This document shows, one piece after another, positions 30,938 to 38,649 of a DNA stretch of 64,000 nt. Position 1 is the first letter of the stretch, and each line of letters opens with the position of its first letter. The notes beneath the pieces were generated by a model that was not told the origin of the DNA, did no database searches, and saw only the letters and a program-made list of their open reading frames with translations. The stretch comes from Deltaproteobacteria bacterium YD0425bin51 (GTDB lineage: Bacteria; Desulfobacterota; Desulfobacteria; Desulfobacterales; YD0425bin51). The position numbers were made by a program, and so were the translations under genes. Location of the stretch: assembly GCA_002753225.1 (NCBI GenBank), contig PDZS01000014.1:1-64000 (forward strand). Direction: 5' to 3'.

Positions 30938-31750
30938 TCATCCTATATTTATTTTGGAATTTGCCAAAGCTGCAGCAAGCATCATTACATCTGGAAAATC
31001 TTTACTGTTTTTAAAGGATTCCACAACAATATGTTTTGCATTCATGTAAGGGGCGCCATAAAATCTTACAACATTAAGAAAATACAATGTCCTAATTACC
31101 TGATTGCCACTGGTGCCATTGGGTTCAATCAGGATAGTGACATTGTCTTCGTAAGCTTTTTCAAAATCAATTCCGTAATTTTTAATTTCAAAACTATATC
31201 TGTATATCTCAAATAACTTTTCTGTATCCCTATAGTTTTGCTCTAAAGATGTCGCAGAAACTGCCTCCAAATCTTCTTTTCGGCATTGCGTAAGTAAGCC
31301 TATTTTTATTGGCAGACCTATCAACTTGCAGAATCGGATAGACGCATTGATAAGTTTTTCTTTTTCTTCAATATTAGCCAAGTTAATATTGCTGCCTGGA
31401 CTTACCAATAAAGGTTTTCCATTTGGAAATTCCAAGACTGTAATCATCTCTTCTATAGGGCTAAATGATTTATCATATGACTGTATAAAACGCTCTCGAA
31501 AAGGTATAGCGTGAATCTGTCCTCGACTGCACCCATCTATTGCACCTCTTTCCAAATCTGAAAAGAGTGCATCCTCTGGTTTTGCCGAGACTATAGATGT
31601 AAAACCTTGAACATTTGTACCATAAATAACAGGTTCACAAAATTTATCTGCCTTTCTTAAACCCGCAATTAGTGAGTCCGTTAACGAGGTCACACCAATA
31701 CCGATTTTTCTTCTTTTTTGTCTGGCACGTTCTATAAGTAAAAGTTCCAT
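30938..31750 (-). CDS. PTA/PTB-superfamily acyltransferase-like protein (MtxX-like)
   Basis: 270 residues. KIGIGVTSLTDSLIAGLRKA, then DLERGAIDGCSRGQ and PLLVSPGSNINLANIEEK follow the pattern of the MtxX family (methanogenesis marker 4), related to phosphate acetyl/butyryltransferases. The function of MtxX proteins is not established. It sits between the two halves of a split PEP-dikinase, seven and four bases from its neighbours, so the three proteins very likely act together. Family assignment is from recalled motifs and is only moderately certain. Confidence 0.55.
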   Translation of the reverse strand: MELLLIERARQKRRKIGIGVTSLTDSLIAGLRKADKFCEPVIYGTNVQGFTSIVSAKPEDALFSDLERGAIDGCSRGQIHAIPFRERFIQSYDKSFSPIEEMITVLEFPNGKPLLVSPGSNINLANIEEKEKLINASIRFCKLIGLPIKIGLLTQCRKEDLEAVSATSLEQNYRDTEKLFEIYRYSFEIKNYGIDFEKAYEDNVTILIEPNGTSGNQVIRTLYFLNVVRFYGAPYMNAKHIVVESFKNSKDFPDVMMLAAALANSKINIG

Positions 31751-31757
31751 ATCATCC

Positions 31758-32696
31758 TCATATAAGAGTTGTTATTGGACGGCATTGCACTATGTAGAAT
31801 TCTCCATGATTATATGCCCATTCAATATCGCATGGAAAGCCTGCGAGCTTCTCAATGGATATAACAATTTTTGCAAGCTTCGCTATTTCAATGTTATTTA
31901 TCTTTTGAAGTGATGCTTTAGATGCGTCAATCCTTCTCCAGCCAGTAGAGCCGTCATCTAATCTATAAATACCTTTTTCCTGTGGAGACTGAAACAAATA
32001 TGTGACATCAAGAGATATTTTGCTCACCCGATAGTGATCTGGAGTGATTTGTCCTCCAACTATTGATTCTCCAAGTCCAAATACTGCTTCTATGATCATT
32101 TCATCACGATTTTCTGTAACAGGGTCAACTGAAAAAGCTATACCTGCAACTTCTGGGTTTATCATTTTTTGAATCACCACAGCCACTTCTATAGCTTCTA
32201 TGTTGTCTGTATCTCTGAAGCGATAGGCAATTGCCCTTTGGGAAAAAAGGGAAGCCCAGCACTTTTTCACTTGAAAGAGTAAGGTTTCTGTTGTGACGTT
32301 TAAGTAGGACTCTAATTGTCCTGCCCAAGAATGTTCTGCATGGTCTTCCGCTGTAGCACTGGATCTGACTGCCACAAGCTTTGCTCCTAAAGCTTCATGT
32401 TCTCTGACAATTTCCGAGACAATGTCATTTGGGATCGTACTTTTCATGATCTGTGAAAAAATTTTATTGGAAACATTCTCTGCAGAGACTTTTCCATGAC
32501 GCATAGCTATTAATGCATCGTTAATTTGAGTCGATAAACCTTGCGAGTCTAAAAAATAGCTGAAAGCATTGGTCAAAACGACAAAACCTGGCGGCACTAG
32601 CACTCCGCAATGAGTAAGTTCTCCGAGAAATGAACCCTTTCCACCTGCTGTTGAAACGTCTTTTCTGGAAATATTTTCAAATGTTTTTGTGTACAT
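31758..32696 (-). CDS. PEP synthase/PPDK-type ATP-grasp protein (split dikinase part)
   Basis: 312 residues matching only the nucleotide-binding half of PEP synthase/PPDK/rifampin phosphotransferase: STAGGKGSFLGEL, VPPGFVVLTNAF, the VAVRSSATAEDH phosphate loop, WAGQLESYLNV, AGIAFSVDPVT, EAVFGLGESIVGG and the closing DIEWAYNHGEFYIVQCRPI. In single-chain enzymes this domain (about 320 residues) phosphorylates the His of the swivel domain; here that domain is on the protein encoded at 29554. No PEP-binding barrel is encoded nearby, which is more like rifampin phosphotransferase than PEP synthase. Confidence 0.9.
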   Translation of the reverse strand: MYTKTFENISRKDVSTAGGKGSFLGELTHCGVLVPPGFVVLTNAFSYFLDSQGLSTQINDALIAMRHGKVSAENVSNKIFSQIMKSTIPNDIVSEIVREHEALGAKLVAVRSSATAEDHAEHSWAGQLESYLNVTTETLLFQVKKCWASLFSQRAIAYRFRDTDNIEAIEVAVVIQKMINPEVAGIAFSVDPVTENRDEMIIEAVFGLGESIVGGQITPDHYRVSKISLDVTYLFQSPQEKGIYRLDDGSTGWRRIDASKASLQKINNIEIAKLAKIVISIEKLAGFPCDIEWAYNHGEFYIVQCRPITTLI

Positions 32697-32736
32697 AATA
32701 TCCTAATCTAACAACTTATATCACGCTTAAAATTCT

Positions 32737-33519
32737 TTATTTAATACTTTCAAAAGAACCATGTCTCCCTTGACCAGAAGTAAATTTTTGGGCACCTGCT
32801 ACAGTTTCATTACTCTTAAGAACTGCCATGCCATGTTTAAATTCATTTACTAAAGCCTCACTAATATTCATACTAAATTGTTCATAGGCACTTAATCTGT
32901 CATGGGAAAGACAAGTTTGAGGAAAACTTGCAATCTGAGAAGCTAATTCTTCAGCTGCAAAGCGAGCTTTACCATCTTCAACTACTCGATTGGCTAGTCC
33001 TATTTCTAAAGCTTCAACTGCTGAAACTGGTCGACCAGTTAAAATTAAATCAAGGGCACGGCTAAGGCCGATTAATCTTGGCAACCTAATTGTCCCTCCA
33101 TCAATTAATGGTACTCCCCATCTACGACAAAAAACACCTAAAGTAGCGCTCTTTTCTAAAATTCTTAGGTCACACCACAACGCAAGCTCCAATCCTCCTG
33201 CAACAGCATAGCCTGATACAGCAGCTATCACTGGTTTACTGAGAAGCATTCTTGTAGGACCAAGAGGACCGTCACCTTGTTCAGTAAGATTATATGGAAT
33301 TTTTTCATAAGCATTTGCTATTGCTTTTAGATCAGCTCCAGCACAAAAATTGCCATGATCGCCATACAAAACAGCTACATTTGCTTTAGCATCTGACTCA
33401 AAATCACGAAAAGCTTGCGCCAAAGCTTCACCTGTTTGACCATCAACTGCATTGCGTACATGAGGACGATCAATAATAATTGTAGTTACTTGTTCTTTTT
33501 TCTCAACTCTAATTGTCAT
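32737..33519 (-). CDS. Enoyl-CoA hydratase/isomerase family protein
   Basis: 260-residue crotonase. CoA-binding and oxyanion elements are present: GNFCAGADLKA (about residue 58), AVSGYAVAGGLELALWCDLR (about 101-120), then TLGVFCRRWGVPLIDGG and EIGLANRVVED. The usual hydratase glutamates are not both obvious, so isomerase, hydratase or another CoA chemistry cannot be distinguished. The next gene (PEP-synthase ATP-grasp) begins 40 bp downstream on the same strand, so this may head that operon. Its G+C is visibly higher than that of its neighbours, a hint of separate origin. Confidence 0.88.
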   Translation of the reverse strand: MTIRVEKKEQVTTIIIDRPHVRNAVDGQTGEALAQAFRDFESDAKANVAVLYGDHGNFCAGADLKAIANAYEKIPYNLTEQGDGPLGPTRMLLSKPVIAAVSGYAVAGGLELALWCDLRILEKSATLGVFCRRWGVPLIDGGTIRLPRLIGLSRALDLILTGRPVSAVEALEIGLANRVVEDGKARFAAEELASQIASFPQTCLSHDRLSAYEQFSMNISEALVNEFKHGMAVLKSNETVAGAQKFTSGQGRHGSFESIK

Positions 33520-33707
33520 TTTGCTATCCCTAATTTTATATTTCCAACTATGTTTTATGAATCATAATCATGATAATAAAAAAGGATAACATATGAAATT
33601 TAAAAGAACAATATTAAGAACATTATTTGAATTAACATACTCTTTTTAACATTATTATATTATTATTTAAATTAGTTAAGCTGATTTTTATTTTTTGACC
33701 ATACCTA

Positions 33708-33735
33708 TTGACACAAAACTAGCTTTTTGTAATAC
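33708..33735 (+). promoter_or_regulatory. Sigma-70-type promoter for cupin gene
   Basis: Consensus -35 TTGACA (33708-33713), 16-bp spacer and TAATAC (33730-33735), 40 bp before the cupin ATG. TTGACACAAAA near the -35 pairs imperfectly with TTTTGTCAA further downstream, so an overlapping operator is possible. Confidence 0.6.
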
Positions 33736-33774
33736 TTTTGTCAACGTAGTAAAAATGAATTTGTCAGGAGGTTT

Positions 33775-34167
33775 ATGAAATATTTGATAATTAGAGAAAA
33801 TGATATTAAATGGCTGGATTCATATTCTTTGCCGCCGGGGGCAAAAATGGCAGTAATTGAGGGTACTGTAAATGAAGCTGTACCTTTTATGATACGTCTA
33901 AAATTCCCAGCAGATTACAAAATACCTCCTCATTGTCATCCAGCAATTGAACATATTACTGTGCTACATGGAACAATCAATATGGGTATTGGTGAAAAGC
34001 TTGATTTATTGAAAACCAATGAATTGCCAGAAGGGAGTGTAATGATTATACAGCCAAATACCTATCATTTCTTATGGACAAAAGAAGAGTCGATATTACA
34101 GCTTCACGGGGTAGGTCCATGGGAAATAGCTTATTTTAATAAAGAAGAAGAGCCGATGAAAAAATAA
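33775..34167 (+). CDS. Small cupin-domain protein
   Basis: 130 residues, single cupin barrel. Motif 1 is PPHCHPAIEHITVLHGT (about residues 44-60) with the expected His and Glu metal ligands, and motif 2 is PNTYHFLW near residue 95. AGGAGG lies 3 bp before the ATG, closer than usual, and a consensus promoter is upstream. Relatives are mostly unassigned enzymes or sensors with a ChrR-type cupin fold. The next gene, an alpha/beta hydrolase, starts one base after the stop, so the two form an operon. Confidence 0.88.
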   Translation: MKYLIIRENDIKWLDSYSLPPGAKMAVIEGTVNEAVPFMIRLKFPADYKIPPHCHPAIEHITVLHGTINMGIGEKLDLLKTNELPEGSVMIIQPNTYHFLWTKEESILQLHGVGPWEIAYFNKEEEPMKK

Positions 34168-34168
34168 T

Positions 34169-34948
34169 ATGAAAACTAATGTTTGTGGCATTGAATTCTA
34201 CTATGAAGTCAGAGGAGAGGGATATCCTCTGGTAATGATTATGGGTTGGGGTGGAAATAAAGATTGGTGGCCAGAGCTTTTTTTGCAAAATTTAGAAAAA
34301 AATTATAAACTTATACTGATTGATAATAGAGGATCAGGTAGAACAGGTGAATCAGAAGGACTGTATAGCATTTCACAATTTGCAAAAGATACAATTGAAT
34401 TACTTAATCATCTTGATATTGCTGAAGCTCACTTCTTTGGAATTTCAATGGGAGGGATGATAGTTCAGGAAATTACCCTTTGTTATCCAAATAGAGTAAA
34501 AAAATTAATTTTAGGATGCACAACATGCGGCATCAAGAATGGTGTTTCTTTTTCTTACGGAATTTTCGAAGCTTTTATAAAACAATTATTATTTAGAGAT
34601 CAGAATTTAAAACAATTTTTGGTATCACTGGCATTTTCAAGACAGACTCGTGACATGGCAGTTCGTGAATTTATTAAAAATGCAGCTATTGCACCTATTT
34701 CAGAAAAAAATCGATGGAAACAGTTTTTTGCGTGCATATCGTTTGATAGTTTTAGCAGGTTAAAAGATATCAATAAGCCTACTCTTATAATGACGGGAAC
34801 TAAAGACATTTTAATTTCTCCAAAAAATTCTGAAATCTTATCAAAGCAGATTCCAAATTCTCAACTAATAAAATTTCATGGGATGAGTCATGCATTTATT
34901 TCTGATGCACCTGACAAAGTTTATGAAGAAATTATAAGATTTTTATAA
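34169..34948 (+). CDS. Alpha/beta hydrolase
   Basis: 259-residue alpha/beta-fold hydrolase with nucleophile elbow GISMGG (S93), DNRGSGRTGES loop, acid in TGTKDILISP and His in GMSHAF. It is similar in length and arrangement to the hydrolase at 26835, so the two are paralogues. Starts one base after the cupin stop, and the two are almost certainly co-transcribed. No substrate can be assigned. Confidence 0.87.
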   Translation: MKTNVCGIEFYYEVRGEGYPLVMIMGWGGNKDWWPELFLQNLEKNYKLILIDNRGSGRTGESEGLYSISQFAKDTIELLNHLDIAEAHFFGISMGGMIVQEITLCYPNRVKKLILGCTTCGIKNGVSFSYGIFEAFIKQLLFRDQNLKQFLVSLAFSRQTRDMAVREFIKNAAIAPISEKNRWKQFFACISFDSFSRLKDINKPTLIMTGTKDILISPKNSEILSKQIPNSQLIKFHGMSHAFISDAPDKVYEEIIRFL

Positions 34949-34993
34949 AAAAGATGTGCTTAATTAATAAACATAACAGAATTATGAGGATAA

Positions 34994-35329
34994 ATGGACA
35001 ATAAATGTGGTGTTATTTTTCCTCTGCCCACCTGCGTTAAAGAATTTGCAGGTAATGCAGTGGCTCAAGCAAATGAAAACCCAAATGATGGCAAAAGCGC
35101 TGATCTTGTTGTTGAAACTATTTTAAAGATAACAGATCATGGTTTAGATTACCTATATCTTCATCCATTAGATTTAGCACAAGTTGGCCTAATAGGGAAA
35201 AATACAGTTAAATTCGGAGTAAATACAGCAAAAAAAGGTATCTCAATTGCTGTAAAAGCAATTATTGGTACACTTCGCGGTGAAAAGCTAAAGGCAATAG
35301 CTGGTTTCATAGAAACTATAATAGTGTAG
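34994..35329 (+). CDS. Conserved-looking hypothetical protein
   Basis: 111 residues, no family recognised. It starts MDNKCGVIFPLPTC and continues with Asp/Asn-rich segments, then a basic amphipathic region (NTAKKGISIAVKAIIGTL). No signal peptide or membrane helix. GAGG upstream of the ATG supports translation; it lies 45 bp after the hydrolase and may belong to that operon. Confidence 0.6.
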   Translation: MDNKCGVIFPLPTCVKEFAGNAVAQANENPNDGKSADLVVETILKITDHGLDYLYLHPLDLAQVGLIGKNTVKFGVNTAKKGISIAVKAIIGTLRGEKLKAIAGFIETIIV

Positions 35330-35343
35330 AATCTATGAAAATT

Positions 35344-35916
35344 TTATTCTATCATTAGTTTTGCAATATCTTTAACTTTTTGAATTAAGTCTTCCCTTTT
35401 TTTGGCATCCCCTGGTTCATTAACGCCACATGCTCTTATAACTTGTGTATTTTTGAAACCATACCATTTAAAAAACATTTCATATTTAGGATAAACATCT
35501 GCAAAAAGCTTATCATCAGCCTGAGCTTGGCTTAAAATCATTAAAAGCTTTTTATCTGGTTTTAAGCGACAAGGATTGGGACTTGTAAAAAAATCTGGAA
35601 CCAGATATGAAAATGTCCTATCAATAAAGCCTTTAAGTTGAGACGTTATATCAGCATAGTAAATTGGACTAGATAGAACGAGAATATCCGCATCACGTAC
35701 AGCATCCAATACTTGCTCAAGATCATCCTTTAAGACACAACGCTCTAACTTAGTTTTACAGGTCATACAACCTTGACATCCACGGTAGTTAAGCTTATTC
35801 AAAACAAAGCTCTCTATTTCTGCTCCTTTATCTTTGCAAGAATCTAAAAAATAATTTGCAACAGTAGCACTATTCCCTTTAACTCTTGGGCTCCCATATA
35901 GACATAAGACTTTCAT
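35344..35916 (-). CDS. NADPH-dependent FMN reductase/flavodoxin-fold protein
   Basis: 190-residue flavoprotein. LYGSPRVKGNSATVANYFLD is the FMN-phosphate loop of the NADPH-dependent FMN reductase/iron-sulfur flavoprotein family; GCQGCMTCK (about residues 47-55) carries the cysteine cluster of Isf-like proteins, and SSPIYYADITSQLKGFIDR is the flavin-binding second loop. ATG 35916 is preferred over an upstream TTG because TAAGGAG is about 8 bp before it. A role in redox or reductive detoxification is typical of the family. Confidence 0.85.
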   Translation of the reverse strand: MKVLCLYGSPRVKGNSATVANYFLDSCKDKGAEIESFVLNKLNYRGCQGCMTCKTKLERCVLKDDLEQVLDAVRDADILVLSSPIYYADITSQLKGFIDRTFSYLVPDFFTSPNPCRLKPDKKLLMILSQAQADDKLFADVYPKYEMFFKWYGFKNTQVIRACGVNEPGDAKKREDLIQKVKDIAKLMIE

Positions 35917-35974
35917 TATTTCACTCCTTAAAACCATACAAGTATAAGCAAATCAATACAATAGATTGGTTAGA

Positions 35975-36301
35975 TCATTCTTGCTGCTTTGTTAATGAAG
36001 ATTTTAATAATTCAAGCATATTTTTTTTTGTATTAATATCTAATTTTTTTAAAATATGTATAATTTCTAGTGTTTCTTGATCCGGTGCAAATATAATAGG
36101 TCCAATAAAATCAGGGTTTTTTTCTTTAATTTTATTAAATAAATTAAAGATTTCATCTATAGTTATGGTAACATGGCCTTGTTCTTTTCTAAGATAATTA
36201 GATATAGATGTTTCAACCCAATCTGCAAATTGTTTTATAGTATATTTCTGCTCTTTTCTTATCTTACGCAAAAAAGAATAATCAAAAAATTTTTTTCTCA
36301 T
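35975..36301 (-). CDS. XRE-like helix-turn-helix regulator
   Basis: 108 residues. The N-terminal 55 residues (RKIRKEQKYTIKQFADWVETSISNYLRKEQG) form a Cro/C1-type HTH: the helices around KQFADWV and SNYLRKEQ are positioned as scanning and recognition helices. The C-terminal half (DQETLEIIHILKKLDINTKKNMLELL) is helical. Two direct repeats ATGTAAGGAAA, 22 bp apart, lie about 85-120 bp upstream and are a candidate autoregulatory site. Not linked to obvious phage genes. Confidence 0.78.
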   Translation of the reverse strand: MRKKFFDYSFLRKIRKEQKYTIKQFADWVETSISNYLRKEQGHVTITIDEIFNLFNKIKEKNPDFIGPIIFAPDQETLEIIHILKKLDINTKKNMLELLKSSLTKQQE

Positions 36302-36387
36302 AATATATTTACTTTTCAGATTTCATTTAATAGATATTTTTATAACAAATTTTTTAAGAGTAATGATAACATTAAAAAAAAAATTTG

Positions 36388-36421
36388 TATGTAAGGAAAC
36401 TTTGACAAATATGTAAGGAAA
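36388..36421. promoter_or_regulatory. Direct repeat operator candidate upstream of HTH gene
   Basis: TATGTAAGGAAA occurs at 36388-36399 and again at 36410-36421, a 22-bp period (two helical turns). It lies between the HTH regulator and the convergent-end side of the 36463 gene, so it probably serves the HTH gene transcribed leftward. Confidence 0.45.
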
Positions 36422-36462
36422 TCATTACAAGCTATTAAATTATGATGAACTGAACTATAATT

Positions 36463-37872
36463 TTATTCTTGCCGATTCATATTTCCAATACAGCTAGCTT
36501 TGTAAAGCATTTCCTGTGCTTTCAAGGATATATTACTAAATTTCTGATATGAATTGATCTCAGAGATCACATCTGCACAATAGACTATCCGATGATCATT
36601 TTTTGATATTTTGATAGGATAGAATCTTTTTTGATCACGATATGAATAGGAGGTGAGTATAGCAACATCCATACCAAAAACATCATCAACATTTCTAAGC
36701 ATTGTAAGGATTCTTGAACCAACATTATCATTAAAATCATCCCAGGACATCATTTCCCCACATACTTCAATATTGATATGCACTAAAAGATTATGTTCCT
36801 GTTTATAACGCTTTCTATTTTTTTCGAGCACCTTTTTTGCAACTGCCAGGGCATCGAAATCATCAGTTTTAACGAGAACTATATTGTTTCTCGGAAGCGT
36901 TTCAAATCCGTCTCCATAACAAACCAATTCTTCAGCATGTTCAAGAGACATTTCCAATGCTTCGGGACTAAGAGTGCTAATAATATTTATCTGGGATAAC
37001 GCATAGGTAACATTCCAGATAATCTGATATAGTATTGGTCCTATAAGTGTTACTGGTATTTGGACTCTGTCGAGTGTGACAAAAATATAATCCAGAATAT
37101 CAGGCCTTATTATCCGCTTTAAATCTCCACGATCCTTATTAAATGTTGAGGTTATTTCTCGAAGGAGATAGTTTTCCATATTAAGACGAGTCTGAAAATT
37201 TGAGAAAATTTCAGGATTGATTCCATTCATCAGTTGATCTGGTGTCTGATCTCCTACATTACGTGATGTAGCCACATCATTTATTTTGTTTCTTAGAAAA
37301 AACTCATGGAATACATCACGGGGGTTTTTAAGATTACAATAACTAATTATATCTTCAGTATCAATTCTAAAATTTCCAGGAAAAATAAGCGTTTCCGCCA
37401 TAATATCAGTATTAGTATCCCCTCCCATAACATAAAGTTCAGATTCCTTATAAGTTTTTCTAACTTCATTTACTTGAATTTCAACTGCATTTAGAGCCTC
37501 GGCATTATTACTGTTATGGGATGCACATCCAAAACCCCGTGTTGAATGGTGCATAAAAGCTATAAAAAGAGCCGGTGTTCCAGGTGTATTGAAATGTGCA
37601 TCTTTTACAGCTCGATCAATTCTGTTCCAATACCAGAAATTAGCTTTATCTAAGGAAACCTTATTCCCATCAGTTCTACCGAAACGTATAGTTGTGGGAG
37701 GATAGCCTTTAGAATCGCTGCCATGAACCCTTCCGTCAATACATTTCATGACAACTATTTTAGGCGCACGTGCTGCAAATTCAGAGATCACTTGCCGCAT
37801 ACGTTCTAGTGTGTCTGCATTTGACATATTTTTTAAAAGATATTTCTGAAAAAAATCATAGGCTGTTTTCAT
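36463..37872 (-). CDS. Carbonic-anhydrase-like protein (beta/CsoSCA-type motifs)
   Basis: 469-residue protein of unassigned family. CIDGRVHG gives C44-x-D46-x-R48, the beta-carbonic-anhydrase dyad pattern, and FMHHSTRGFGCASHN supplies H108/H109 and C116 as further zinc ligands, with a His-to-Cys spacing longer than in ordinary beta-CA and closer to the carboxysome shell enzyme CsoSCA. The remaining 300 residues are not recognised. AAGGGA precedes the ATG. Divergent from the long anion-transport operon across a repeat-rich region, so shared regulation is possible. Enzyme activity is hypothesis; the protein could be a non-catalytic homologue. Confidence 0.5.
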   Translation of the reverse strand: MKTAYDFFQKYLLKNMSNADTLERMRQVISEFAARAPKIVVMKCIDGRVHGSDSKGYPPTTIRFGRTDGNKVSLDKANFWYWNRIDRAVKDAHFNTPGTPALFIAFMHHSTRGFGCASHNSNNAEALNAVEIQVNEVRKTYKESELYVMGGDTNTDIMAETLIFPGNFRIDTEDIISYCNLKNPRDVFHEFFLRNKINDVATSRNVGDQTPDQLMNGINPEIFSNFQTRLNMENYLLREITSTFNKDRGDLKRIIRPDILDYIFVTLDRVQIPVTLIGPILYQIIWNVTYALSQINIISTLSPEALEMSLEHAEELVCYGDGFETLPRNNIVLVKTDDFDALAVAKKVLEKNRKRYKQEHNLLVHINIEVCGEMMSWDDFNDNVGSRILTMLRNVDDVFGMDVAILTSYSYRDQKRFYPIKISKNDHRIVYCADVISEINSYQKFSNISLKAQEMLYKASCIGNMNRQE

Positions 37873-37984
37873 TCAATAGTTCCCTTCAATATATTGTTTT
37901 TATCTATAAAAAGCTTTTATTAAGCTCTTTTAAATAAAGTTTATCATATAAATTTCTTAATATCAAACATATGACAACTCTACT

Positions 37985-38039
37985 AATTAGTTTCATTTTG
38001 TGTCAATACATTTTGAGACAATTAGTTTCATTTTGTCTC
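37985..38039. repeat. Direct and inverted repeats before sigma-54-like promoter
   Basis: AATTAGTTTCATTTTGT occurs at 37985-38001 and 38020-38036 (35-bp period). The second copy is embedded in a perfect inverted repeat GAGACAA (38015-38021) / TTGTCTC (38033-38039), and TGTGTCAA (38000-38007) and TTGAGACA (38013-38020) form a further half-site pair. Placement about 90-145 bp before the predicted start suits upstream activator sites. Confidence 0.55.
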
Positions 38040-38104
38040 TATTTTATTTTTTGATTTTTGCCATATCAATTATAAGCTACTAAAATAATGATATAAATTT
38101 CAAA

Positions 38105-38120
38105 TGGCATAAACATTGCT
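38105..38120 (+). promoter_or_regulatory. Sigma-54-type promoter for operon A
   Basis: TGGCATAAACATTGCT: GG (38106-38107) and GC (38118-38119) are ten bases apart, as required for -24/-12 elements. Transcription would begin near 38131, only a few bases before the ATG at 38134, which leaves almost no leader; this weakens the call. Confidence 0.5.
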
Positions 38121-38133
38121 GTTGACAGATTTC

Positions 38134-38649
38134 ATGTTTAAAACAAAACAAGCAAAAGTCTTAATTATTGAATCCGATGATTTTTTCCGTAAAAAATTAT
38201 CAGAGCATTTGAAATTTGGGAAATATAAAGTTTTCGAATTATCCAACGCAACTGATATAGGAGAGTTCCTTAATAACAATGATATTGATGTTGTTTTACT
38301 ATGTATTAAAGGTTTTAAACAAATAAGCTTATCCATATTAAAAGAGATAAAAAAAAAGAGCCCATTCACAGAAGTTATACTTATTGTTCCTTTAGATGAT
38401 TTATCTCTATCTATTGAAGGTATGAAATTAGGAGCATTTGACGATCTTTTGATTCCGTTTGATATTGAAACGTTACTACAAAAAGTTAAAGCAGCTTTTA
38501 ATCAAAAAAAAGAAAGAGCAAAGTTAAAAAACTTAAAAACAATAATTTCAATTTTAGGAGGAATAATTTTATGTCTGATACACAATCAAAAAATTTTGAC
38601 TGGCAAAGACCCTTTTTTATTCTTTTGGGACTTGCTATTTTCCTTTTAA
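38134..38649 (+). CDS. Degenerate receiver-domain protein (pseudo-receiver)
   Basis: 171 residues from ATG 38134 (an in-frame TTG lies at 38116). The first 120 residues align with the receivers downstream, KVLIIESDDFF through DVVLLCIKG and KLGAFDDLLIPF, but the phospho-acceptor Asp is replaced by Cys (LLC), the Thr/Ser loop reads LIVPL and the conserved Lys is Ile (IPF). It therefore cannot be phosphorylated normally. No ribosome site precedes the start. The last 26 codons run 79 bases into the next gene in another frame, so the natural end may be earlier, through a frameshift or simply overlap. First gene of operon A. Confidence 0.7.
   Translation: MFKTKQAKVLIIESDDFFRKKLSEHLKFGKYKVFELSNATDIGEFLNNNDIDVVLLCIKGFKQISLSILKEIKKKSPFTEVILIVPLDDLSLSIEGMKLGAFDDLLIPFDIETLLQKVKAAFNQKKERAKLKNLKTIISILGGIILCLIHNQKILTGKDPFLFFWDLLFSF

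Noticed and set aside
37985..38039. Short CRISPR-like repeat pair
   Set aside because: Only two copies of a 17-base direct repeat with an 18-base gap; position before a promoter fits regulator binding instead.
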